The translations under genes and the position numbers were made by a program. From Paramecium tetraurelia (Eukaryota; Ciliophora; Oligohymenophorea; Peniculida; Parameciidae), in contig NW_001799288.1 in NCBI RefSeq assembly GCF_000165425.1, positions 399,067-463,066 on the forward strand: 64,000 bases of DNA, in the 5' to 3' direction. Below the pieces are notes generated by a model. That model made no database searches. It was not told the DNA's origin and was given only the letters and a program-made list of their open reading frames with translations. Below, piece after piece: positions 37,222 to 48,559 of this stretch (its first letter is position 1; each line of letters begins with the position of its first letter).

Positions 37222-37988
37222 ATGTTCCCATCTAATATTCTTCTTTGTGCACTTGCAGTTAGTTAAGTTAACCAAATTTATGCAGCTCAAGTCAATTTTG
37301 TTAACTTAATCTGGATTTTGAATGCACAGACTTGCTTAATTATAATTGTTCTTACTTTAATGAATAGACTGTACTATATTTGTGTTCATAATTGGATAGA
37401 TGCGTTTTAAAAGATGGAAAGTGTATAGAATTGAATAATTGCACAGAACTTACAGGTTCAACAAATTAAGAATGCATTTAATAATCTAATAGATGCGGAA
37501 CATCCTAAAACAATATATGTCAATTAACAGAATGCAGCAGTTATTTGAATCAGAATGACTGCAACAATTCATTATTTAACATACGCTTTGATAATATAGG
37601 ATATGGGAGTGTTTGCTATTGGAATAATCAAAATTCATAATGTAATAATTTGCTATGCGAAAATGTATCTGTCGATTAGTGTTTATAATATACGAATTTA
37701 TGCTAAATTGTAAATAATCTGTGCACTTGGGCTACTTGTTAGAATACAGCAGCCGAGAATTGCAATTTTGTATGGGAAGGTTCTCAAAGAAATTCTATAT
37801 AGCCCTGTGTTATAATGGATGGCATTTGTCAAAATGCAAACAATGCCTAAGAGTTGAACAACATACAAGATTGCACTTAAAACACTTTATATACTTATAT
37901 TTATACACCTGAAAATAATTGTTAGTAATGCCAATATTCAAATTACCTTTATATGTAAATATTACTGTTCATCATATTATATAATTGA
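37222..37988 (+). CDS. Cys-rich secreted protein, surface-antigen-like
   Basis: MFPSNILLCALAVSQVNQIY is a likely signal peptide. The mature part has regularly spaced cysteines in short modules such as CGTSQNNICQLTECSSYLN, CYWNNQNSQCNNLLCEN, CQIVNNLCTWATC and CNFVWEGSQ. The Cys-x-W pattern resembles modules of Paramecium immobilisation antigens, though this protein is far smaller. The join between signal peptide and first module (37275-37335) is not resolved. An isolated short antigen-type gene could be a free secreted protein or a remnant of a larger one. Confidence 0.55.
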
Positions 37989-38000
37989 TAATAATTTATT

Positions 38001-39751
38001 TCATATGCATTCAGCATCTATCAAATTAAAGTATTTCTCACTTCCTTATTTACTTTCATCTATTATATGTGCATATAAGTTATCCTTTGATAAACTAAAC
38101 TCCTAATCAATTGATACATCATCTAGTAACTAACTAAATTGCTTTCCAAATTGATTTCTAAAATCCACCTATCTAATTCTATTTCCAGTATATTGATATT
38201 TCATCAATTCATCCTCCAAAAATTATTTGATCCTTTTGTATTTTGACTTCAGATATGCGAATGCAATTTCCATAGTATCCTCTATCATTTTATAATTCCT
38301 CCTGACCCTATCCGGTGTAACACTTAAGATCTGAGGATTGTAATTGATTTCCAATAACCAAATATCTAAATCATTATCAAGAAGAAAATCAATGGCCAAA
38401 AACTCACAAAATCTGGAGTCTTAATAGAATGCATATTATCCACTTCTGATAGTGTGAATTATTTTGACATAAATTCTTGGATAAAGGTACTCTTAAAGCC
38501 AATTCTATTTTTTAGGTATTCTGCCCTGCTCTTTCAATAACTCCTCAATCCCCTCTAAATTCCAATCGATAAACATCTCCTCGTCCTCCTCCTAGCTTTC
38601 TCCAGAGTTACTCGAATTCTTGTGAGTTTTCTCTGTAATTGCAGTGTTGCAAATATGGGCAGGTATTGATTCTGATAATGGATTGTATTCATTGGCACAT
38701 CTCTTGATCAGAGCCCTTTTATACATATACAATTGTAAAGGCTTGCTGCTTGCCAAATAAATGTACATTCTGAATTCAATCTTATGTCCCTTATATAAAA
38801 ATGGACGGTTGATATATTTCTGTGCCACAATCTTCTCGGTGATATTACCACACAACTCTCCATTCTCATACACAGTAGTTATGTTTTCTATTTGTGATTA
38901 GAGTAATAATCGTATCCCCTCTCCTCTATGTTCATCAGTCTTAAGCAAGTAATCTGGACCATTATATTATCTAATGTTGCTCTTGTATTCATCTTAGAGC
39001 TTGTTCAGCTATTTAAAAAATGATTAGCATTCCGATTTAACATTCAATCTCAAAGTGTCTGGAACATATGATGCACTTTCTATACAGTATGAACTAGCAT
39101 TGCGTTTTTTCATGTCATAGATATATTTTGCATAATTATATATTAAACTGTTTTTGCTTGTTAAGGTATATAATCCAGGTATATGATTGAATTTCTAAAA
39201 CATACAGCCTAGTCCCTAACCAAAGTGATAATTATCCTATAATCTTGGTTTAAAAGTATAAAAGTATGATAATTGTGGAGGAATTCTATGTTAAAATTTT
39301 GTAGTTGGCTCTTTAGAAAATTAAGAAATATATTACTCTGCAATGGTTAGATGTTTTGGATTGAATCAAACATTCGGCTTTTGATTATTTCCCTTTATAG
39401 ATTTCCTTTGTCCAATTCTCTCATTATATATTTATCCTAAAGAAGTATGTCAGGGTGAATTAATTTCTAAGTTAACTCTAATTCTTACTAATGTATCTGA
39501 TTCTATGCAATAACTAGGTTCCTCAATCATGTTTAGATAGGATTCCTTTCATGCTGATATATAATAAATACATTGTAGGATTATTTGAATTTGCTGTAGT
39601 TAGTGTGATCCATCATGTAGGTTTACATTAATGGTACGTAGTTTGTTTTTAATTTTTTTGTAATCGTCAAATGATAATCGTGGATCTGAGCAACAATTGT
39701 ATAGATGAAACAAAAAATAATACTAGCAAAGGCTATTTTGTAAATTATCAT
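38001..39751 (-). CDS. Tubulin tyrosine ligase-like protein
   Basis: TTLL enzymes add amino acids (Tyr, Glu or Gly) to tubulin tails through an ATP-grasp fold. The core is clear: MFQKFNHIPGLYTLTSKNSL, YLLKTDEHRGEGIRLLL, EKIVAQKYINRPFLYKG, HKIEFRMYIYLASSKPL and DNDLDIWLLEINYNPQIL, ending YFNLIDAECI. The first exon read from 39751, MIIYKIAFASIIFCFIYTIV, is signal-peptide-like, which is unexpected for a cytosolic enzyme, and the joins between 39350 and 39560 are unsettled. Either an unusual targeted TTLL or a wrong first exon. Activity type cannot be predicted. Confidence 0.75.
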
Positions 39752-40114
39752 AAAAATAATTATTAATAAAATAATTCAATCACTTTTTTATTTTTGATCC
39801 TATTAAATTACAAATAAGCAAACCTCTAAAATATTCTCTAACTTAGATAGAAATCACATTATTTTTCAAATAATGATTATAATTATAGTATTTTATATTC
39901 AATATAACTCCTATCTTTTGTTTATTTGAGTGATTAGGACGATATTAAAGACTTGTAGATTTAATTAGTAAATTGAATAAATACTAATAGAGTATTATTA
40001 TTTAAATTTAATAAAAGTAGTATTCATTAGCAATAAGAGAGATTAATAATGAATTTTAAAATTCTAACTTCATTTTTATTCTTAATTTATTAAAACTCTA
40101 TTTATTTTTCAAGT
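39752..40114. other. Intergenic spacer between divergent genes
   Basis: About 360 A+T-rich bases. No coding frame, RNA gene or repeat was recognised. Confidence 0.5.
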
Positions 40115-40698
40115 ATGGGAAATAATCATGAAAAATTCTTTTCAAAAGAAAAGCGTAAATTATTAGTTTTAGGACTCAATGGAGTTGGAAAGTCAAGTAA
40201 AGATATATGTTCCCTGTAGCTCTTATAAAAACACTCAACCAAGGAAATTATCAGGATAAAAAGGAAGATTTATAAATTGTTGACATTAAATTAAAAAACA
40301 TTACCCTTTGTGTTTTTGATATGGGAGGAAGTGAAAGATAGAGAATATTTTGGAGACAAAACTTCTATGGAAGTCAAGGAGTAATTTACGTTATAGATGG
40401 CAACATTGATATCTCAAAGGCATTATTGGAATTAGAAAAAATTATAATTGACTCTGATCTTAAGGATGTAAAAACATCAAATTTATGTTATTAAGACTCC
40501 AATCGCAGTATTTGTAAACCAAAATGGAAAAGACAATCCTTTAGACAGGACAGAAGAATTTTTAAAGTATATTTATTTTATTATCCATTTAAAAGAAATA
40601 AGACAAGAAAAGTATCTGTCTTTAAAGGAAGTACATTAGTATATAAGGACATTATGAATTGCATAGAGTGGCTTGGCAAAGAAATGAAACCTATTTGA
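40115..40698 (+). CDS. ARF-like small GTPase with altered switch and NKxD motifs
   Basis: Starts MGNNHEKFFSKEKRKLLVLG; Gly2 and the basic helix fit N-myristoylation of ARF/ARL proteins. The P-loop is GLNGVGKS, split by a 23-base intron starting at 40195. The switch II motif is DMGGSERQRIFWRQNFYG in place of DVGGQ, so the GTP-positioning Gln is Ser. The base-recognition motif NKxD is NQNGKD. The end is CIEWLGKEMKPI. About 180 residues, right for ARF. A second intron is near 40568. Fold assignment is firm, but GTPase activity and nucleotide preference look altered. Confidence 0.78.
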
Positions 40699-40714
40699 AT
40701 TATTTATATTATTA

Positions 40715-41878
40715 ATGTTTGAAGATGAAGACAATGAAAATAATGAAAATAATGTTAATGTTGAAGAGTCAAACTATAGGGACAGAGCTGAAGAAAGAAG
40801 GAAGGGGATCACGACCCAAGTTAAGAATGGAGAATTTGTAGAATTAGAAGGATTTGAGAAGGATATTAAATTAAATGGTTTAGATTATACTCTGATATAA
40901 TAACCTTAATCAAACACATCAAATCAAGAGAATAATAAGTCTAGCATCATCGCTAAAATTAAGAAAGACTTAACATCAGCCAAAGAGAAAATCCCTAAAA
41001 AAGCAACTCATCCAATGGCAATCAAAATAGAAGCTTTTCTATAAAATAAGAATTAAATTGTTCCTTTAAAAAACACCATGACTTATATTTATAAATACGA
41101 TATAGATCCTAACTATGGAGTTTCGATGCCTTAATTTTTTACAAAAAAATATAATAAAGATGGGGAAGATCCAATCTAAGTTATTTATGATGAAAAATCT
41201 ATATAAATGATTTAAGAAAGCATTTTCAATACTAATAATCTGTCTATTAAAAGATATCAAGAAAGACATAAATTTGACTAAAAAGTTCTTATTTAAAGTG
41301 TTGATCAAGATGATGAATCTGATGACATCTTTAATGATGCAAGACCAATTAACAAACCCAGTGTTGATGTAAATAAGATGCTGAAAGTAGAAATTGAAAA
41401 TGAAAATTTTGATATTACAGAATACCTATCTAAGAATTAGTTTGATTAAAAAACATATAATTAATTAAAGCAAATATAAGAATAAGACGAAAAGGAAAGA
41501 GAAGGTAAACTCAATATGTATTTGTTAGAAAAGCTACGGAGACACAAAAAAATGTTGGAGGGAGAAGCTGATTATTATTATGAATGCTACTAGCCTGTAG
41601 GATTGAGTATAGCAGAGGAAAAAGATCATTAAGCAGAAGTAGAAGTAAAGAAACAAGTAGATCCAAATTTTAAGAACTATGACTTCATAAAATAGGACCT
41701 AAAGAAAAAGAAGAAGCATAGGCAAAATTATTAAAAACAATTGGATTAAATTGAAGATGTAAATTTGATTAACTATGTAGATTATTTAAAAAAAGAATAA
41801 ATGAATTATAATAATATGCTGATAATAATATTATAACCTCTCTATATATTAATTATAATAATATTTTTATTCTTCTGA
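40715..41878 (+). CDS. RED/IK-like spliceosomal protein
   Basis: RED (IK) joins the spliceosomal B complex with SMU1. The N-terminus MFEDEDNENNENNVNVEESN is followed by YRDRAEERRKGITTQV and KLNGLDYTLI, corresponding to the RED signature 'YRDRAKERR...GLDFALL'. A charged middle (SSIIAKIKKDLTSAKEKIPK; DIFNDARPINKPSVDVNKM) and a helical tail follow, with KLNMYLLEKLRRHKKMLEG. Apparently intronless over the read part. It starts 16 bases after the stop of the ARF-like gene on the same strand. Some uncertainty remains over the last ~30 codons. Confidence 0.8.
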
Positions 41879-42010
41879 CATATGTTCTATATATCCAATT
41901 TTGCAGGTTTGATTATTTATTATAAAATGAGAAAATTACAGTTCTTTACTTGATTGAATTTATATGTAAAAACAGAAATTGATGATATTTTTTATTTATT
42001 ATTAATTAAA

Positions 42011-42352
42011 TGAGTCTTACCAAGCCGATAAAAGAATATAGATTGATTTAACTATAGAATAGTCTTTATAAAAAGAAATTTGAGTACAAAAATAAAGATA
42101 AATTTCTGAAGATTTTAAGAATTTCAATATCTGACGAGCATATTTTGAAAATAACCAATTTCGAGATTGACAACTTAAATACATTAGAAATACCAGCTGA
42201 ATGTATGAAGCATTGTGTTATTATTAGCATCCATAACGATTCACATTACTTTATAAGCATCTAAGAATTCAAATGTGTATATGAAATTTATTAGGTATGA
42301 TACCGACCAAATCGAGGAGGAGTTACTGTTCAAAATAGATTTAAAATAATGA
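42011..42352 (+). CDS. Small protein with an Ig-like strand pattern
   Basis: MSLTKPIKEYRLIQLQNSLY is followed by KFEYKNKDKFLKILRISISD, LEIPAECMKHCVIISIHND and YFISIQEFKCVYE. The order (a 'Y.N' strand, a Leu-rich strand, a final strand) is faintly like the ASH/MSP-type domain at the end of NPHP4-type ciliary proteins. The product is only ~100 residues. The 3' end is uncertain: a short intron near 42270-42296 would extend it to the TGA at 42350. Function unknown. Confidence 0.5.
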
Positions 42353-42466
42353 TTATTGGCAACCAAATTTTAGTTTATATCTAATAAAGCATTATTGATA
42401 AGTATTTCAAGATATAAAAATAATTTAACGATTGTATAAATAATTAATTAATAAATGAATTTGAAA

Positions 42467-43181
42467 TCAGAATAAACTATCTAAATGAAAGGGTAAGGGT
42501 TGTATATCACAATTTTTGCATTCATCACAACATCTGCACTTCGATGTGCATTTGATTTTCCGTTTTTGGCATTCACAATACCCTTTAGAACAACTAGGAA
42601 TTAAATTTGAGCATATACTCTTGTTTTCTACAATTGCATCCCAAATATTCAGATCCTGATTATTTTGAGATAGCGGATTTTGGCTATTTGTTTGAGCAAT
42701 TGTAGCATTCGCATTTGAATGAGCATTCTTGATTATTGGCACTGCAAACGCAATAGTTTTAGATGCACTTAGACTTTCTACATTTACACACTATGTTTTC
42801 ATCTCTGGAGAGATTAAATAATTCGTCATCGCTAGGTTTCACTAGCTTATTTACTATGACATTATTTTGGTTTAGTTCTATTGAATTTAATAGACCCAAA
42901 GTGTAGGATGAATTTACTATTTAATTCATAATTAATACCTTTATTTTCTTTAGATGTAATACGCTTACTTCTTCCAAGTATTCCATCTTATCTTATTACT
43001 AACTGATCATCATTGAACTCCAGTTTCTTAATGATCTTAATTTTTTTGATTTCTTCCTTCGCTTTCTTAGGTGAACTTTGCTTATTAATTGTAATAGGTG
43101 ATTTGCTCAATTGCTATTTTTATGGAGTTTTAACTATATATAAATTTATATAGAATTACAATCTGTATCATCAAGGTTCAT
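42467..43181 (-). CDS. CXC (tesmin/LIN54-type) DNA-binding protein
   Basis: Two CXC repeats are visible. First: VCKCRKSKCIQNYCVCSA then NNQECSFKCECYNCSN. Second, after a 25-base intron: GCNCRKQDCSKGYCECQKRK, then IKCTSKCRCCDECKNC. Such paired CRC domains bind the CHR-type element in LIN54/tesmin/TSO1 proteins, cell-cycle and meiotic regulators. The N-terminus (MNLDDTD, then SPITINKQSSPKKAKEE) is basic and disordered, with GILGRSKRITSKENK before the first repeat. It ends PLPFHLDSLF. About 205 residues, compact for the family. DNA binding is highly likely; targets unknown. Confidence 0.88.
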
Positions 43182-43285
43182 TATAAATTGCTAAAAATAC
43201 TTATAACACAATACTTCCATTTATCCGCCAAAATCAACAATACGAATTTACAATATTAAAAATAATATATATTATAAATAATTTC

Positions 43286-43978
43286 ATGTTTATTTAATAA
43301 CTACCCTCCTGATAACCCTACCTTCTACCCAAATTGCCCATCCAATAATAATCCCATTCAAATAATTTTCTTTGTCAATTTAAAACAAGTAGAAACTCAT
43401 CAACATCTTGCACTTTAGATCAAACAATAATTCATTCCTTAAAACTTATACAAACTTAATTTTAAGTCCAGTATCTCTTTTGTTATATCTATCTTATATC
43501 AAGTCTAAAGACTGGATAATTAATTTTAAAATAATAGTGAAGTTCCAAAGTGTATCCAACCATAATCTTATAGAAGCATTCTTCAGAAGGTTAATTAATT
43601 TAAGACAATCAAGAGTTAAGAAAGAGTATTACTGAGAAGGATTAAGAAATGAGGGAGAAATGATCACTACTCTTGAATAATTAATAGATTACTTGTCAAA
43701 ATAATCTTAAGAAATTCAACGATTGAGATTAGAAACATAATCAAATCTTTATTCTTTGTTTTTCATAAATTCAACACAACTTCTAATCAAATAAGTGAAC
43801 AAATAAAATTTTTATTAGAAGATTATAAATTATTTAGATAATTATCACTTCATCAATTCTTAATATTTCTTTTGTTAATCAAGTTTATTGTTGAAAATAA
43901 TAATGAGATAATTAACAAAATAGTAGAAAGATTTACAACTGTATTTTTAAATTAATAACATCTATTGATGATAATTAT
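43286..43978 (+). CDS. Small hypothetical protein, exons uncertain
   Basis: The readable core is NHNLIEAFFRRLINLRQSRV KKENEGEMITTLEQLIDYL, joined through a 21-base intron near 43610, followed by SKQSQEIQRLRLETQ. Upstream, PPDNPTFYPNCPSNNNPIQI is a plausible first exon but I could not link it cleanly. A helical/coiled-coil protein of ~150 residues is likely. It converges with the JmjC gene, whose stop lies 10 bases past this TGA. Confidence 0.4.
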
Positions 43979-43988
43979 TCAAAATAAA

Positions 43989-45575
43989 TCATAATTTTTT
44001 TTGTTTTAAAAATTTTTATCCTTTATAGATATCTTATTTCTTATTTTTTCTTTTTGGGTTTTCTTCCTCTGATGATTCCATCGCATTTTCAGCTAAGGGC
44101 TCTAAAATTTTATTTTTTCCATTATTTTCAGATTATGGTTTGATTAACCCTTTTTTATTAACCTTATTTTTGTAGTTTTATTATTCATCAACTTTTATAG
44201 TGCATTTAGTTTTTCCAGTGTAATTCGAACAAAATTCAATATTGCAACTCGATAATTGTGAGCCTATCAAAAAATTCAAACATTGAAATCTATACTTCTA
44301 TTTGATATTTGAATTATTAATATTTTAATGTTCTTTCAAGCATATTAAACATAGACAATTTTAGTCTTCTTCATAAAAATATATAAATAATTCTCTCTTA
44401 CATTTAGTACAAAATAAATTCTCTCTTTTTTCTTAGAATACAGGTGCATTTTTTTGATTTAATGATTATAAATTTTGATTTTCTTCAAATATAAATTATT
44501 GTAGTTCTGATCTAAGGTAGTTGAGTAATGTTTGATCCAAAGAATTTTCATGTATCACTACATCAAGTATTAAATTTCTGTATGGAACTCTGCTGATAAA
44601 ATTTAATTCTGTTAAGATTTTCTCTTAATCAATTATAGTTTTCAAGGAGTTTTCATCCAAAGTTGCCTAATTCCAAGAGCAACTCATACACAAACCTTCG
44701 CATTTTTGCCAACTAAAGGTGCCTGGACTAAGAACAACTAAATCTCCTTCATTTTGAACAAAATATCTAAATGGTATGTTATTAAGTAAAAAGTAGTCTG
44801 CATCTTTGAACCAAACCTTATCTTCATTAAAAATATCTATTTTCTCAATCTAAATTATCTTCTACCTTAGTTCTGCTACATTCTCTTTATCAATAGTAAT
44901 CCATAAACAGGAATTTGGACCAAGATTTAAATTAACTTAAGTAAAACACATTTAGTCCTTTGATGGACTTCTCCAATTACAACGATATCTAATCTCAAAC
45001 TAAGGAATATTAATGCTTGGAATTTCGTTTCTCATATAACTCAATACATCATTTTTGCCCTAAGGTCTGATGGATTTCGGCAAGAAATTCTTAATATGTT
45101 TGATTTCCTTTGCCTTTTTATGAAGATTAAAAGTTGTAAAGTAAGGAGTTCTATTTTAAGATTATTCTTCTTAGATCTTTTCTATTAACTGAGAGACTTG
45201 CATTTCCTGAATGATTTTTCTACTCCCTTCCATATTGGTTTCAACCTCTACTTTTGTGAAACCATGACTTTATTTAATTTATGGAAGAGAGAAATTCAAA
45301 GTCAGGATTTCTGTCATTTCAGAAGGAACACTGATTATGTAGACTTAAGAAGTGCGCCAAGCTAGTGAATCCAAATTCCAAATATCTAAAACTTCAGTAA
45401 CAGAACAATAATGTGGTTTCTATATTAATAGAGCATTGACAATTTAGTTATATTCATACGAGATTATTTTTGTTTTGTACATGTCTACCCAGTTATCTTC
45501 AATCAAATATTATGGTAACTCTTTTTAACAATAGACCTTTTTTATAATATTTTAATACTTTGATAAATCCTCCAT
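43989..45575 (-). CDS. KDM6/UTX-like JmjC protein lacking metal-binding residues
   Basis: The best match is the KDM6 (UTX/JMJD3) demethylase core. VLDIWNLDSLAWRTSQVYI precedes the JmjC strands CFTQVNLNLGPNSCLWITID, IPFRYFVQNEGDLVVLSPGT and SWQKCEGLCMSCSWNQA, and a C-terminal zinc module FCTKCKRELFIYFYEED ... LCLICLKEH like the KDM6 GATA-type finger. The HxE iron ligands (HQENN in UTX) are SKDQM here, and the distal His of GTVHW is Ser (GTFSW). The fold is kept but Fe(II) chemistry is not expected. A basic tail EENPKRKNKK may be nuclear targeting. Single frame with no obvious intron. Confidence 0.72.
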
Positions 45576-46043
45576 CTTATTTGACCTTTTCAAAAATTAT
45601 TTGACCATTTTTGTAAAGCATCTATTTTTCAAAGAGTGTCAACTACAAATTGTCTAGCACGTATTTTATCATCCAAATGAATTTTTAATGTATTTATCAT
45701 TTTAAAAATATTCCAAACAAAAATTATAATTCATAACTTTCCTTTTAATTTTTATCAATCTCAAAAACCATATCATTTTCAATTAAAATACACACGTATC
45801 CAATAAATGACTGCTACTACTATTCCCAAAATCAACTTCTAAGTAAGATAGGATAACATCTAATGAACTTTTAAATTACTTATTCTCATCATTTTTACAA
45901 TAAAAACAATAGTAAATTTGAACAAGGGAGTAATCAACAGGTCAAAGTTTAATTATTTATAATTTGTTGAGCTTAGAAATTTTAAAGTCGAAAAGAATTG
46001 AATTAAAATTAGGGAATAAGAAATTAAAATATAATTATTAAAA
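45576..46043. other. Intergenic spacer between divergent genes
   Basis: About 470 A+T-rich bases. The part next to 45576 could extend the JmjC gene 5' but I see no upstream ATG in frame that improves it. No RNA or repeat. Confidence 0.5.
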
Positions 46044-47269
46044 ATGAAGTATTTCTTATAGAAAATGCTTCTTTATTATCCTAATCAGAATATTTTGGGA
46101 AGTCAAAACAAAAGCATACATGTACCTGAGGCTGGCTTAATCCATTATACTACTCCATTTCCAGTTTATCAATTTTTCATGAAGGTTGGAATTCTAATGT
46201 TGGATTCAATGTTTGATGCTGTGATAATTTCACCTATTAGAATAATACTATCGATTTTAACAAATAACATGATTTCGATCGAATTCAGATTGGATTTAAT
46301 TTAAACTGCAATGATTTGGTTGATAACATGGCTTTTTACATTCAACTATTTTGAAGTTGGATTTTGGTATCACATAATAAGGAGTTAATCTTAAATTAAG
46401 TTATATGGAATTATCTAGATTTTGGATTTGCTTGATAGATTGGCTTGTACTTAAGGGGATTACATTATAAGATAGTTGTATTGGTAAAATGTGTACAAGA
46501 ATTAATCTGTTTTCAATAGATACTTGCCCTATTCATTTATTTATATCTTTGCACATGCGTGTTTGTTGGGTTTACAGTTGACAGTTTATAATGTAATATT
46601 TAGTTAGAAAGTATAACTCTTATATCTAGCCTTATTCGTTTTGAGTTTAATTAAGTTAAAGGGGTCAGTTTTCAAAAAATAGGATGAGAAGTCATGTATA
46701 ACAACAGCAATAAATGATGGAAGAGAGTACTTTCAAAAAGCACTCTATATTATATTGATTTCTATGAGTGTTAAATTTACTCCAGTAGACTTTTATTACA
46801 AGATCGGGTTTTACTTTTTCATAGAATTGTTAGTCGATTCCTTTAAATACATTTCGATATTTCATTTAAATAGTGTACCAATAAATGTGCTAAACGAATA
46901 AACAAAGAGTTTGTCTAATTTTATGTATGCTGTTTCGATATAATAAGATTAAATAAAGGAGTTGTCATTAATTGATCAGAAAGACTTATGCATAGTTTTA
47001 TAAAATGTATATCCATCTGATTTATTTAGGTCCCGCTTGCTTAAGCCAAAATTATAGGGAAATTCAACATTGTAATTTTCCCTTAGGTGATAATAATTCT
47101 GAAAATGTTAGCTTACAATTACCAAAAGCATAAGTCATCTTTGGATAAAGAGGATTATATTTATATTGGATTCATCATATTTATTATGTTATCCTTCACT
47201 AAAATGATCATATTTTTCTACCATAGAAACAGCTAACTCTACTTGCATATAAATAAATTAAAAGATTGA
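46044..47269 (+). CDS. TAPT1: TAPT1-family membrane protein
   Basis: TAPT1 (yeast Emp65 relation) is a polytopic ER/ciliary-base membrane protein. Recognisable parts: TTPFPVYQFFMKVGILMLD SMFDAVIISPIRIILSIL, GFWYHIIRSQSQIKLYGI, LDLLDRLACTQGDYIIRQLY and the C-terminal FFYHRNSQLYLHINKLKD. The order of these blocks and the 'YH.IR.QS.IKLY' motif match the family. A 35-base intron near 47004-47038 joins KDLCI to VPLAQAKIIG, equivalent to the IPLPLA helix. About 390 residues. Convergent with casein kinase 1, with 36 bases between stops. Confidence 0.85.
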
Positions 47270-47305
47270 AAAATTAGATTTATAGATATATATTAATATG
47301 TGAAT

Positions 47306-48529
47306 TCAATATTTTCTATTTCTGTCCTTATTGGTATTAATTTTAGGTGCAAGTAGTCCAGTCATTTATTTGTTTTGATTATTGTTCTTACTATAGGAGG
47401 AATTACGTTTTTTCTCTTGGGATGGCTATTAAGTTATTTTTTATTAATATTGCATGAGTAGAGGAGCTCTGATGGTTTGAAAATTACTTTGCTTAGTGGT
47501 TGTGGGTATGTCTGCTGTTTTTTGGGGAATAGCCACTCCTATGAACTTCTCCTCCTTTATAATTTCATCTTTAATCCATTCGAATTTATAATCCCATTCA
47601 AAACCTTATTTTCTAAAGGCTTCCTAAAATAGTCAGTAAAATAAATACTTTGAATAGATTTCTAATATAGTGATAATCAGGTTTGTCTTCGAATTTCAAA
47701 TTTCTGCAATATTACAAATATTGAGTCAGTTCATAAGGAAAGCCTTTGCACAATTATTCAGGTGTGGTTTCTTGTTTTTTTTCCATAATTTTTTAATACT
47801 TCTCCTTTTAATTGGAGGCTTTCATATTTTACCATGGCAATTGTCCTCTCAATAAATACATGAGGACGTAGCCAAGTGATTCTAGATCATCCCTTCTAGA
47901 TTATTCTAAACCCACATGTGTATTAATGGATGCATATCTGGCAGTTCCAGTTAAACTTTTCCCTTCCTTAAAAGGGATGTGTCCTTCTTTGGATATATAT
48001 CTTTTGGCCAAACCAAAATCGACAATATAAAGTCTAGAACTTTTACTGCCCACTCCAACTAAGAAATTATCTGGTTTGATATCGCGATGTATAAATTATT
48101 TTGAATGCATGTACTCAATTCGTTAAACTAACTAATCTGCCAACATGAGAACTGATTTAAGTGATAGTTTCCTCTGATTTTTATTAAATAATTCTTCAAG
48201 GGAGGGTCCTAAGAGATCCATGACGATGTAATTGTAATCGCCATCCACTCCTTAATCATGAATTTTTGGAATGCCTTCCTTTGAATTATACAATAAACTT
48301 ACCTTTATCGTACTAATCCTGTCCTTAAAGGTAATTGTATAATTTGGCTTCGAAGAATATTTAAGGATGTTTGTTATCACTTCTTTTCCAGTTTCATGGC
48401 ATATTCAGATTTAGATAATGATTAGACCAAATATATTTCTCCAAAAGCTCCCGATCCAATTTTCTTGATTAATTTAAATTAACGTGCAATAGTATAATTA
48501 GTAAGGTCTTTTCCTAAAATAGAATCCAT
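47306..48529 (-). CDS. Casein kinase 1
   Basis: Starts [20 protein letters not shown] with [52 protein letters not shown] and the CK1 hallmark [40 protein letters not shown]. The C-lobe reads [21 protein letters not shown] basic Asn/Gln-rich tail ends [10 protein letters not shown]. Introns include 25 bases in the C-lobe and 24 bases before EGIPKIHD. All catalytic residues are intact. The start is only 30 bases from that of the divergent kinase gene. Confidence 0.92.
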
Positions 48530-48559
48530 ATAAAATTAATAATGATCTAAAGTTTAGGG
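48530..48559. promoter_or_regulatory. 30-base bidirectional spacer between two kinase genes
   Basis: Only 30 bases separate the start codons of casein kinase 1 (minus) and the next kinase (plus). Any core promoters and 5' leaders must overlap or extend into the coding regions. The alternative plus-strand start at 48584 widens the gap to 54 bases at most. Confidence 0.55.
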
